This document shows positions 8,501-16,867 of a stretch of 64,000 nucleotides of DNA, in pieces. The notes under the pieces are model-generated. The model was given only the letters and a program-made list of their open reading frames with translations. It searched no databases and was not told the DNA's origin. This DNA comes from Pseudomonas sp. Irchel 3H7. GTDB taxonomy: Bacteria > Pseudomonadota > Gammaproteobacteria > Pseudomonadales > Pseudomonadaceae. The position numbers and the translations under genes were made by a program. The DNA lies in contig NZ_FYEA01000002.1 of NCBI RefSeq assembly GCF_900187605.1, forward strand, positions 310,001 to 374,000, in the 5' to 3' direction. Position 1 is the stretch's first letter. The number at the start of each line of letters is the position of its first letter.

Positions 8501-9963
8501 AGCATACCGTCCGGTGCTGCCTCGATGATGCCGCGATACCAGGCCTCGGTGGCTCGCAATGCTGCCTGCTGGGCCTCCAGTTCGCTGGCCTGGTGTTCCA
8601 GTTGCAAAGTCTGCGCGCCCATTTCGTCCGCCTGACGACGAGTCTCCAGCAGCAGCGCCTGGGCCGCCTCACTGCGCTCCATGATGGCCATGGCGCCGGC
8701 CAGCCTGGGCAGCACTTCTTGCAAGAGCAGCGCTTCGTTCTCTTCCAGTTGGCGAAAACCGGCCATTTCCACCACCCCGAGCAGGCGTTCGCCACGCAGC
8801 ACGGGTTGAACCATCAGGACGCTGGCGGGAGCGGCGCCCAACTGCGTGCGTACATGCCAAAACGGTTCGGGTAAATTCTGCAGGTGGCGGGGTTGGTGAT
8901 CCAGTGCGCACTGGCCAAGCAACCCGTCACCGAGCGCAAGTTCAACGGGCAGCGGATGCTCACTGTCCACCGCGTAACCGCCCACCAATCGAAGGCGCGA
9001 GGCGCCTTCATAGAGAACGTAAAGTGCCCCTTGGCACATGCCTAACTGCGGCGCGATGTGGCTAAAAAAAGCCTGGGCCAACTGCTGCGGCGTTTCCGCC
9101 TGTTGCAGATCCACTTGCAGAAGCGAAGTGTGGTTTTTAACCCAGCGCTGGCGCTCAAGCTGACAAGCCTCCACCTGCAACGTGGCGATGGCTCGGGCGA
9201 GGTCACCGGTTTCGTTGCGAAGGTCGGTGTGGGGGATCTGCCCGTCGAGTTTGCCGGACGCCAATTCGTCTACCGCCACACGGACACGATTGAGCGGCAC
9301 GCGAATGGAATAACTGACCAGCCAGGTCAACAGCAAGGCCAGTGTCGACCCGCCCAGCAGCAACACATAGGTGATCGTGGTACTGCGCTGCGCATATTCG
9401 GCCAGATTCTTCGCCGTATCGTGGATGTCGGCTTGCTTGTTGTTCTCGATCTGCGTGAGCAGCCCGTCGCTGCCCTGTTCCAGCGCGAGAAAATCCTGAC
9501 TGTTAAGCAACATCCAGGCTTGACCGAGGGAGCCTTTACCGGCGAATTCCAGCGCCGCATCGCCATCTTTTTGCAGACGCTGCAAGACCCTCTCGAACTC
9601 CAGCAGACTGCTCAGACTGCTCTGTCGCCGCAGTGTCGGGCGCACCTGTTCCAGGGCTTCGTGGAGTCGTTCCTGGGCGACATTCATCTGCGCTCTGGCG
9701 CTGATGCGAATGTCCGCGTTGTTGGTCGCGATCGCACGTTGCATGGCCAGCAAAAGATACGGCAACTGCACCCGGACTTCCTGCACATGCTGGATACCCA
9801 CCAGATCCTGCTGGTACAACTGCTGCATTTCGTTCCTGAGCGAATACTGGGTGCGCAGGCTTTGCACGCCCAGTATCAGAACCAACATCAGCAGCGCCGC
9901 GAAGCCGATGATCAATTTGCTGCGCAGCGACAGGCGCTCGAGCGTCTCGAACAGTCTGTTCAT
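5584..9963 (-). CDS. Hybrid sensor histidine kinase (4HB-HAMP-GAF-PAS-PAS-HisKA-HATPase-REC-REC-HPt)
   Basis: This 1459-residue membrane kinase has a first TM near residues 17-37, a periplasmic four-helix-type sensor (about 40-190), a second TM (about 193-213), HAMP (to about 265) and a GAF-like region (about 290-430). A coiled coil leads to two PAS domains (about 475-590 and 615-735). The phospho-acceptor His is in [20 protein letters not shown] near residue 745. The ATPase boxes include DTGIGM and GGTGLGL. Two receiver domains have phospho-Asp near residues 1035 ([10 protein letters not shown]) and 1183 ([10 protein letters not shown]), and a C-terminal HPt has its His near residue 1325 ([12 protein letters not shown]). 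The full phosphorelay is therefore present in one chain. GAGG precedes the ATG. It lies 44 bp downstream of the HD-GYP regulator gene, the probable partner. Confidence 0.96.
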   Translation of the reverse strand: [1459 protein letters not shown]

Positions 9964-10007
9964 AACGGGCCTCGTTCAGCAGTGGGGGGCAAAGAGCGGC
10001 ACACGGC

Positions 10008-11165
10008 TCAGGGTTGGTCAGCGATCTGTTCAAGCAAGGCCAATTGTCTGGCCATGTCCTGGTCACTGTCGGCGAACTGCACGGCAATGTTCTGGAACTG
10101 CCCGGCATTGGCCAGAAATGCATCGCAGATGTCCGGGTCGAAATGTTTGCCGCGGCCTTCGCGGATTATTTCCACTGCTTGCTCATGGGGCATGCCGGGC
10201 TTGTATACGCGGCGGCTGATCAGCGCATCGTAGACATCCGCCACAGCCATCAAACGCGCGCTGATCGGAATATCGTCGGTGGCCAACCCTTGCGGATAGC
10301 CGCTGCCATCCCATTTTTCTTGATGCCCGTAGGCGATTTCCTTGGCCAGACGAAGGAAGTCGACGCCGATCCCCAACTGGTCCTCGGCGTGCTGGATGGC
10401 GTCGCGTCCCAAGGTTGTGTGGGTCTTCATGATCTCGAACTCTTCCGGAGTGAGACGTCCGGGCTTGAGCAGGATGCGATCAGGAATGCCGATCTTGCCG
10501 ATATCGTGCAGCGGTGCCGACTTGAATAGCAGCTGGATGGTTTCCTCGTCGAGAAAGTGACGAAAGCGCGGATGCTCGCGCATCAGTTCGGCCAGCAATT
10601 TTATGTAGTGCTGGGTGCGGCGAATGTGGTTGCCGGTTTCGTTGTCGCGGGTTTCGGCCAGCGAGGCCATGGCGTGGATGGTGACATCCTGGATGGCAAT
10701 CACTTCGCGGGTACGGCGTTGCACTTCCTGTTCCAGAAAATCGTTTTGATTGCGCAGAAAGTCGGCGACGGCCTTGAGCTTGACCTGAGTCTCGACCCTG
10801 GCCATGAGCACCGGAGGAATGATCGGCTTGGTGATGTAGTCAGCAGCGCCGAGGCTCAAGCCGCGAATTTCGTCCTCCGTGGCGGTCATGGAGGTCAGGA
10901 AAATGATCGGTATATGACAGAGGCGGGCGTCATGCTGGAGCCGCTCGGCAACGTCATAACCGGACAGCCCCGGCATCATGATGTCCAGCAGAATCAGGTC
11001 GGGGAGCGTATCGGCCTGCAGAAGGCGCAAGGCTTTTTCACCGCTGTTGGCGGCCTTGACCCGGTATTTGTCCTTTAGCAACTCGGCAATCAGCATCAGG
11101 TTGTCTGGGGTATCGTCGACCACCAGAACGGTTGCTGATGGATAAACGCCCTGCATGCTATCCAT
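10008..11165 (-). CDS. Response regulator with HD-GYP c-di-GMP phosphodiesterase domain
   Basis: This 385-residue protein has an N-terminal receiver domain (acidic pair D17-D18, phospho-Asp D61 in LILLDIMMPGLSGYD, conserved Lys in YITKP). A short coiled linker leads to an HD-GYP domain that keeps both signature parts, PLHDIGKIGIPDRIL and HQEKWDGSGYPQGL, so it should hydrolyse cyclic di-GMP. AAGGGAG precedes the ATG. It is the first gene of a two-gene operon with the hybrid kinase, so the kinase probably controls c-di-GMP turnover through it. The sensed signal is unknown. Confidence 0.95.
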   Translation of the reverse strand: MDSMQGVYPSATVLVVDDTPDNLMLIAELLKDKYRVKAANSGEKALRLLQADTLPDLILLDIMMPGLSGYDVAERLQHDARLCHIPIIFLTSMTATEDEIRGLSLGAADYITKPIIPPVLMARVETQVKLKAVADFLRNQNDFLEQEVQRRTREVIAIQDVTIHAMASLAETRDNETGNHIRRTQHYIKLLAELMREHPRFRHFLDEETIQLLFKSAPLHDIGKIGIPDRILLKPGRLTPEEFEIMKTHTTLGRDAIQHAEDQLGIGVDFLRLAKEIAYGHQEKWDGSGYPQGLATDDIPISARLMAVADVYDALISRRVYKPGMPHEQAVEIIREGRGKHFDPDICDAFLANAGQFQNIAVQFADSDQDMARQLALLEQIADQP

Positions 11166-11507
11166 GGATGTTGGCTCCCTTGACTGATAAGCAGTAGGCG
11201 TACTTACGCCAGACTCTTGTCGGCAAGCGTAGCTAGAAAAGCTGCAATCGGTAGGTCGAAGCAGGGAGGTTTGTTCGATGAGGTACTCGATTATTGGCCG
11301 CTCGCGCCACGGTCATCAATCCCACGCTCTACCACGCCCCGTTTATCTCTTTTGATCCCCCGATAAGAAAAACCGATACCTGCTTAAGGATTTCCCAGAG
11401 GCGGGCGGTATACCTGCGGCTTTACAGTCACCTTCATCGTTCAGCGTGGACGGTCTACTTACAGGCCTTGTCCGTCGGGACTTCTACAAAAATAAGAAGG
11501 TGAGAGC
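11166..11507. other. Intergenic region between the HD-GYP regulator and galT
   Basis: This 342-bp gap between divergent genes must contain both the regulator promoter and the galT promoter. No ORF with a ribosome-binding site, no long palindrome and no terminator was seen. AGAAGGTGAGAGC immediately before 11508 is the galT ribosome-binding site. I could not find a copy of the TTCGAGTG/CACTCGAA pair that is present upstream of galB. Confidence 0.5.
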
Positions 11508-12845
11508 ATGACGAGTGAAACGGTCGATATCAAAGCGTGGATCGACAACCGCAAAGTGGTGCCGTACCAGTGGCTGATTATGGGTTTATGTTTTTTCATC
11601 GTGCTTTTCGATGGCTTCGACGTCGCGGTGATGGGGTTTATTGCCCCCTCGCTGATTCAAGAGTGGGGGCTTTCGAAAGCGGCGTTTGGCCCGGTGATGA
11701 GCGCGGGCATGATTGGGCTGGCGATCGGAGCGCTGACCGCTGGCCCTTACGCCGACCGAATCGGCCGCAAAAAGGTGCTACTGACGGCAGTGACTGGCTT
11801 CAGCGTGCTGAGCCTGGCCTGCGCCTTTGCGCGTAATCCCTACGAACTGGCGGCCTTGCGTCTGCTGACCGGTGTGGCGCTGGGCGCAGCGTTGCCCAAC
11901 ACCACCACACTGCTTTCCGAGTATTTGCCGGAACGCAATCGGTCACTGTTCATCACGATCATGTTCACCGGGTTCAACATGGGGTCGGGGCTGGGCGGCT
12001 TTCTCGCCGCGTGGTTGATTCCCCATCACGGCTGGCAGTCGGTGCTGCTCGCTGGCGGGATTCTGCCGATGTTGTTACTGCCCTTGATGTGGCTGTTGCT
12101 GCCTGAGTCGGCGCGTTTTCTCGCCGCGCGCAACGCGCCCGCCAGCCAGATTGCCAAGGTGCTGAACAAGCTGGGCGGCACGTTTAGCGCGGCGACTAAA
12201 TTCGTCATTGCCGAACCGCAGGCTCAGCAAAAAGCACCGCTGCGCTTGTTGTTCACCGAAAGCTATCGCTTCGGCACGCTCGCTTTGTGGGCGACTTACT
12301 TCATGGGGTTGCTGGTGATCTACCTGACCATGGGCTGGATGCCGACCCTGCTGCGTGAAGGTGGGCTGTCCATCGAACGCGCCGCGACCATCACCGGCCT
12401 GTTTCAGATTGGCGGTACCGTCGGCGCCATCGTAGTCGGCTGGGCGATGGACCGGCGTAATCCAAACGCGGTAATTGCCACGTCCTACGCACTGGGTGGC
12501 GCTTTCATTCTCCTGTTGGGCGCGTTCAGCCTCGAATCCAGTCTGCTGGCGTTCGGCGTGGTGGCGGCAGGTTTCTGCATGAGTGGGGCGCAAACCGGCC
12601 TCAATGCTTTCGCGCCGGGGTACTACCCGACAGATTGCCGCGCCACGGGCGTCAGCTGGATGCTGGGTATCGGCCGCTTCGGGGCTATCTTTGGTTCACT
12701 CATCGGTGGTGCGGTGCTCAGCCTCGGGCTGGGGTTGCCGCTGCTGTTCGCTCTGTTGAGTGTGCCTGCCTTTATCGCCGCTCTGGCGATTCTGGCCAAC
12801 GGTCATGCACGGCGCCGAGTCAGTCGGGCCTTGCTGGCGCATTAA
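11508..12845 (+). CDS. galT: Gallate MFS transporter (aromatic acid:H+ symporter family)
   Basis: This 445-residue, 12-TM permease belongs to the aromatic acid:H+ symporter branch of MFS. It shows the family's acidic TM1 motif (FIVLFDGFDVAVMGFIAPSL) and the loop 2-3 motif YADRIGRKKVLL. It should import gallate with protons. The ATG is preceded by AGAAGGTGAG. The stop is 24 bp from galA, and galT-galA-galP run in the same direction, as in the gallate cluster described for P. putida KT2440. The gallate specificity follows from the neighbouring dioxygenase; the family also transports protocatechuate and 4-hydroxybenzoate. Confidence 0.93.
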   Translation: MTSETVDIKAWIDNRKVVPYQWLIMGLCFFIVLFDGFDVAVMGFIAPSLIQEWGLSKAAFGPVMSAGMIGLAIGALTAGPYADRIGRKKVLLTAVTGFSVLSLACAFARNPYELAALRLLTGVALGAALPNTTTLLSEYLPERNRSLFITIMFTGFNMGSGLGGFLAAWLIPHHGWQSVLLAGGILPMLLLPLMWLLLPESARFLAARNAPASQIAKVLNKLGGTFSAATKFVIAEPQAQQKAPLRLLFTESYRFGTLALWATYFMGLLVIYLTMGWMPTLLREGGLSIERAATITGLFQIGGTVGAIVVGWAMDRRNPNAVIATSYALGGAFILLLGAFSLESSLLAFGVVAAGFCMSGAQTGLNAFAPGYYPTDCRATGVSWMLGIGRFGAIFGSLIGGAVLSLGLGLPLLFALLSVPAFIAALAILANGHARRRVSRALLAH

Positions 12846-12869
12846 TCTTTTTCGACAAAGGAACTCGTT

Positions 12870-14132
12870 ATGGCACGCATCATTGGTGGCCTCGCTGTAT
12901 CTCACACCCCGACTATCGGCTTTGCGGTCGATCACGACAAGCAGCATGAGGCCGCCTGGGCGCCGATCTTCCGTGGCTTCGAGCCGATCAAGGTGTGGCT
13001 GAAGGAGCAGCAGCCGGATGTGCTGTTCTATATCTTCAATGACCACGTGACGTCGTTTTTCTTTGATCACTACGGTGCCTTTTCCCTAGGCGTCGATGAG
13101 CGTTACGAAGTCGCCGATGAGGGCGGTAATCCACGCGAGTTACCGGGGATCGATGGCCATGCGGCGCTGTCGCGGCACATCGGCGAGAGCCTGGTGGCGG
13201 ATGAGTTCGACATGAGTTTCTTCCGTGACAAGCCGCTCGACCATGGCTTCTTCTCGCCGATGTCGGCGCTGTTGCCGTGCGAGCCGGACTGGCCGGTGGA
13301 GATCGTGCCGCTGCAGGTTGGCGTGTTGCAGTTCCCGGTGCCGAGTGCGCGGCGCTGCTACAAGTTGGGCCAGGCGCTGCGCCGGGCGATCGAAAGCTAC
13401 CCCGAGGACTTGAAAGTAGCCATCGTCGCGACCGGTGGCGTTTCCCACCAGGTGCACGGCGAACGCTGTGGGTTCAACAACCCGGAGTGGGACCAGCAGT
13501 TCATTGATCTGTTGGTCAATGATCCCGAGCGCCTGACCGAAATGACCCATGCCGAATACGCCGCGCTGGGGGGCATGGAAGGTTCGGAAGTGATCACCTG
13601 GCTGATCATGCGCGGCGCGCTGTCGGCCACGGTGAAAAACCTGCACCAGGATTACTACCTGCCGTCGATGACCGGCATTGCCACACTGTTGCTGGAAAAT
13701 CAGGATCGGCCCGTTCCCGTCGACGTCATTGCGCGGCACTTGCAGCACATGCAGCATCAGTTGGGGGGTATCGAGAAGCTCGAAGGCACCTATCCGTTCA
13801 CCCTGGAGCGCAGCGCCAAGGGCTATCGGTTGAACAAGTTTTTGCATCGCATGATCGAGCCGCACTGGCGTCAGCGTTTCCTCGACCAACCCGAGGCGCT
13901 GTTCGATGAAGCAGGGCTGAGCGATGAAGAGCGGGATCTGCTGCGACGCCGCGACTGGCGCGGATTGATTCACTACGGGGCGATTTTTTTCGTGCTGGAA
14001 AAGCTCGCTGCCGTGGTTGGGGTGCCGAATCTGCAGATCTACGCAGCGATGCGCGGACAAAGCCTGGAGGCGTTCATGAAAACCCGTAATCAGCAGGTGC
14101 TCTATTCGGTAGCGGGCAAGGCCCCGCGCTAA
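12870..14132 (+). CDS. galA: Gallate dioxygenase
   Basis: The protein has 420 residues, the length I recall for GalA of P. putida. It is an extradiol ring-cleavage enzyme of the LigAB class. The N-terminal ~290 residues are LigB-like, opening with ARIIGGLAVSHTPTIGFA and containing FNDHVTSFFFDHYGAF with probable Fe(II) ligands. The C-terminal ~120 residues resemble the small LigA subunit, so the two subunits are fused in one chain. It opens gallate between C4 and C5 using O2, giving 4-oxalomesaconate directly. AAAGGAAC precedes the ATG. Cytoplasmic. The complete set of downstream enzymes (galB, galC, galD) and transport genes surrounds it. Confidence 0.96.
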   Translation: MARIIGGLAVSHTPTIGFAVDHDKQHEAAWAPIFRGFEPIKVWLKEQQPDVLFYIFNDHVTSFFFDHYGAFSLGVDERYEVADEGGNPRELPGIDGHAALSRHIGESLVADEFDMSFFRDKPLDHGFFSPMSALLPCEPDWPVEIVPLQVGVLQFPVPSARRCYKLGQALRRAIESYPEDLKVAIVATGGVSHQVHGERCGFNNPEWDQQFIDLLVNDPERLTEMTHAEYAALGGMEGSEVITWLIMRGALSATVKNLHQDYYLPSMTGIATLLLENQDRPVPVDVIARHLQHMQHQLGGIEKLEGTYPFTLERSAKGYRLNKFLHRMIEPHWRQRFLDQPEALFDEAGLSDEERDLLRRRDWRGLIHYGAIFFVLEKLAAVVGVPNLQIYAAMRGQSLEAFMKTRNQQVLYSVAGKAPR

Positions 14133-14255
14133 CGTAACGGCGTCATCGGCGGCTCGCTCCGGGCCGCTTCGCAACACCCTTGAATGATTTCACTGCGCCC
14201 GGCTCATGCGGGCGTAGCGGACTGCTACATCCCAAAAAAATGGATAACAATAACA

Positions 14256-15503
14256 ATGAAAATCACCGCCAATACCCGCGTAGTCTTCACGCTGTCCGCC
14301 GTTTGTGCTCTGTCTGTCGAGGCGAACGCCGCAGGCTTTGTGGAAGACGCCAGCGCCAATCTCAATCTGCGCAACTTCTACATCAATCGGAATTTCACCA
14401 ACCCGGCCAATGCGCAGGACAAAGCCGAGGAGTGGACGCAGAATTTCATTCTCGATTTCCGCTCTGGATTCACCCAAGGTGCAGTCGGATTTGGTGTGGA
14501 TGTGCTGGGCCTGTATTCGCTGAAGCTTGACGGCGGTCAAGGCACGGGAGGCACGCAATTGCTGCCGCTGGACAGTGATGGCCGACCTGCCGATCAATTT
14601 GGGCGCCTGGCTGTCGCCGGGAAAATGAAAATCGGCAAGACCGAAATCAAGCTCGGCGAGTGGATGCCAGTGTTGCCGATATTGCGTTCCGACGACGGTC
14701 GCTCGTTGCCACAAACCTTTCGTGGCGGTCAGGTCACTTCACAGGATATCGCCGGGTTGACCTTGTATGGCGGTCAGTTCCGGCAGAACAGTCCGCGCAA
14801 CGATTCAAGCATGGAAGGCATGTTCATGCAGGGCAAAACCGCGTTTACCTCTGACCGTTTCAACTTCGTCGGCGGCGAATACGCGTTCAACGAAAAGCGC
14901 ACGATGATCGGCGTGTGGAATGCTCAGCTAAAGGACATCTATCAGCAACAGTATCTGCAACTGGTTCATAGCCAACCACTGGGTGACTGGACGCTGGGCG
15001 CCAATCTTGGCTACTTCTGGGGTCGCCAGGATGGCAGTGCCCGCGCAGGCGATCTGGACAACCGTACGTTCTCGGCATTGCTGTCGGCACGCTACGGCGG
15101 CAACACGTTTTACCTCGGTTTGCAAAAGCTCAGCGGCGACGATGCCTGGATGCGCGTCAACGGCACCAGCGGCGGAACCTTGGCCAACGACAGCTACAAC
15201 AACAGCTACGACAATGCGCGGGAGAAATCCTGGCAGCTGCGCCATGACTACAACTTCGCCGTCCTCGGCGTGCCCGGTCTGACCCTGATGAACCGTTATA
15301 TCAGCGGCGACAATGTGCACAGCGGAGCCGTCACCGACGGTAAAGAATGGGGCCGCGAATCCGAGTTGGGTTACACGCTGCAAAACGGCGCGTTCAAGAA
15401 CCTCAACCTGCGCTGGCGCAACTCGAGCATTCGCCGCGATTACAGCAGCAATGAGTTCGACGAGAATCGCTTGATCATCAGCTATCCGTTGAACCTGCTT
15501 TAA
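14256..15503 (+). CDS. galP: OprD-family outer-membrane porin of the gallate cluster
   Basis: The 415-residue precursor starts MKITANTRVVFTLSAVCALS and has a signal peptide cut after about residue 24 (VEANA-AG). The mature part has OprD-family features: FVEDASANLNLRNFYINRNF near the N-terminus, and repeated beta-strands ending in a C-terminal leucine run (ISYPLNLL). The ATG at 14256 was preferred over an upstream in-frame codon that would put 24 residues before the signal peptide. It probably admits gallate or related aromatic acids across the outer membrane. Its last 26 bp overlap the end of the convergent galR gene. Confidence 0.93.
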   Translation: MKITANTRVVFTLSAVCALSVEANAAGFVEDASANLNLRNFYINRNFTNPANAQDKAEEWTQNFILDFRSGFTQGAVGFGVDVLGLYSLKLDGGQGTGGTQLLPLDSDGRPADQFGRLAVAGKMKIGKTEIKLGEWMPVLPILRSDDGRSLPQTFRGGQVTSQDIAGLTLYGGQFRQNSPRNDSSMEGMFMQGKTAFTSDRFNFVGGEYAFNEKRTMIGVWNAQLKDIYQQQYLQLVHSQPLGDWTLGANLGYFWGRQDGSARAGDLDNRTFSALLSARYGGNTFYLGLQKLSGDDAWMRVNGTSGGTLANDSYNNSYDNAREKSWQLRHDYNFAVLGVPGLTLMNRYISGDNVHSGAVTDGKEWGRESELGYTLQNGAFKNLNLRWRNSSIRRDYSSNEFDENRLIISYPLNLL

Positions 15504-16713
15504 CCGCTTCATTGGCCTGAGTTCGGATTACCTGGCGGATCACCTCCATCAACGCCTGCGCGACCGGTGAGTGCAGGCAGCTGCTGCGGTACGTCAGGCC
15601 GATGGCCCTGGCGGTCTGTTTCAATTCCAGCGGCAAAATGCACAACTCGCCGCTAGCGATTTCCTGTTCCAGTTGATGCGCTGAAACGGCTGCGAGCATG
15701 TCCGAGCGTAACAACAGTCCGCGAATGATCGCCATGTCGGCGCTTTCCACCACCGGGGAAGGCGCCGGAATGCCGAAACCGGCGAAGCAGTCGTCGAGCA
15801 TTTTGCGCGCCGGCGAACCGGCGCGCGGCAATACCCACTTCGCGTTAGCGAGATGATCTTGCAGGCCGGTTTTGCCGTAGAGCGGATGATCACGCCGCGC
15901 AAGCACGACCATTTCCTCTGTCAGCAGTGACTCACCGACCAGGTCGCTAGCATAGGTCGACGAACGCAGCGCTCCGAAAATGAAATCCACATCACCGGCG
16001 CGCAATTCAGTCGCCAGCAGGTCGAAGGGACTCTCATTGGTGATCACTTGAATACCCGGGTGCTCGGCCATCAGGCGCACGATGGCTTCGGGCAGGATGC
16101 GCGTGCGGCCGAGGGGCAGGGCACCGACGTGGACGACGCCGTGCAAGGCACCGCGAAGGGCGGTGATGTCGCTGTCGATATGGCGCAGTTCGTTCAGCGC
16201 ACGGCGGATTGCAAACAGGATGTCATGACTCGCGCGGGTCGGTTGCAAGCCGCGCGGCGTGCGCTCGAACAGCGATTGGCCGCAGCCGTTTTCGAGGACT
16301 TTCAGCGTCGAACTGACCGCAGGCTGACTCAGCCCCAACAGGTTGGCCACTGTCTGCATGTGCTGGGTTTCACAGAGTTTGACGAACACTTGCAGGCGTC
16401 GCGCCTGGAACAGATAAAGCGGTTCAATCGCAGCTTTTTCACCTTGGCCGAGCAATGTCGGCACGCTCCCAAGCTCTGCCAGCACCCGTCGCGCTCGGGG
16501 CAGCAAACGCTCTCCGAAATTGGTCAGGCGCATACCGTTGGCGTGGCGCTCGAACAGCCTTACGCCTAGCCGTTCTTCGAATTCGGAAATCGAGCGGGTG
16601 ACCACCGATTGCGCCCGGTACAGCGCGACTGACGCCTTGGAGACGCTGCCGTGATCAGCCACGCGGACGAAGGCGCGCACGTGCATCAGGCTCGGCAGTT
16701 CAAAGATTTCCAT
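15478..16713 (-). CDS. galR: LysR-type regulator of gallate genes
   Basis: This 411-residue LysR-family protein is longer than the usual ~300. It has a winged HTH at the N-terminus (SVSKASVALYRAQSVVTRSI, then FEERLGVRLFERHANGM). A second HTH-like stretch (QTVANLLGLSQPAVSSTLKV, near residues 119-138) precedes the substrate-binding domain, as in the GbpR/long LysR subgroup. It sits between galP and galBCD on the opposite strand and is divergent from galB. It should activate the gal genes in the presence of gallate. A TTG two codons upstream is an alternative start. The gene tail overlaps the galP tail. Confidence 0.92.
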   Translation of the reverse strand: MEIFELPSLMHVRAFVRVADHGSVSKASVALYRAQSVVTRSISEFEERLGVRLFERHANGMRLTNFGERLLPRARRVLAELGSVPTLLGQGEKAAIEPLYLFQARRLQVFVKLCETQHMQTVANLLGLSQPAVSSTLKVLENGCGQSLFERTPRGLQPTRASHDILFAIRRALNELRHIDSDITALRGALHGVVHVGALPLGRTRILPEAIVRLMAEHPGIQVITNESPFDLLATELRAGDVDFIFGALRSSTYASDLVGESLLTEEMVVLARRDHPLYGKTGLQDHLANAKWVLPRAGSPARKMLDDCFAGFGIPAPSPVVESADMAIIRGLLLRSDMLAAVSAHQLEQEIASGELCILPLELKQTARAIGLTYRSSCLHSPVAQALMEVIRQVIRTQANEAVKAGSTDS

Positions 16714-16762
16714 GGGCAAGGACTCTGTGGGTCGGCGAATCCGACGACTATGCCGCCGCTAT

Positions 16763-16804
16763 TTTCGAGTGGCAATAAAAAAAACGCATACCTCGAACAC
16801 TCGA
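16763..16804. promoter_or_regulatory. Candidate GalR operator between galR and galB
   Basis: TTCGAGTG (16763-16770) and CACTCGAA (16797-16804) form a perfect 8-bp inverted repeat with 26 bp between them. A third partial copy, CTCGAAC, lies directly before the second arm. It is in the 154-bp divergent galR-galB gap, where a LysR activator site is expected. The AT-rich run between the arms could hold promoter elements. The assignment to GalR is inference from position. Confidence 0.45.
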
Positions 16805-16867
16805 ACGCATTACTCCGTCGGCGGGGTGCGATGCGATGCTCTTTCGCAACGCAAAGGAGTATCCGCA

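Noticed and set aside
9058..10233. 391-codon frame opposite the hybrid kinase
   Set aside because: It is antisense to continuous domains of the kinase and response regulator.
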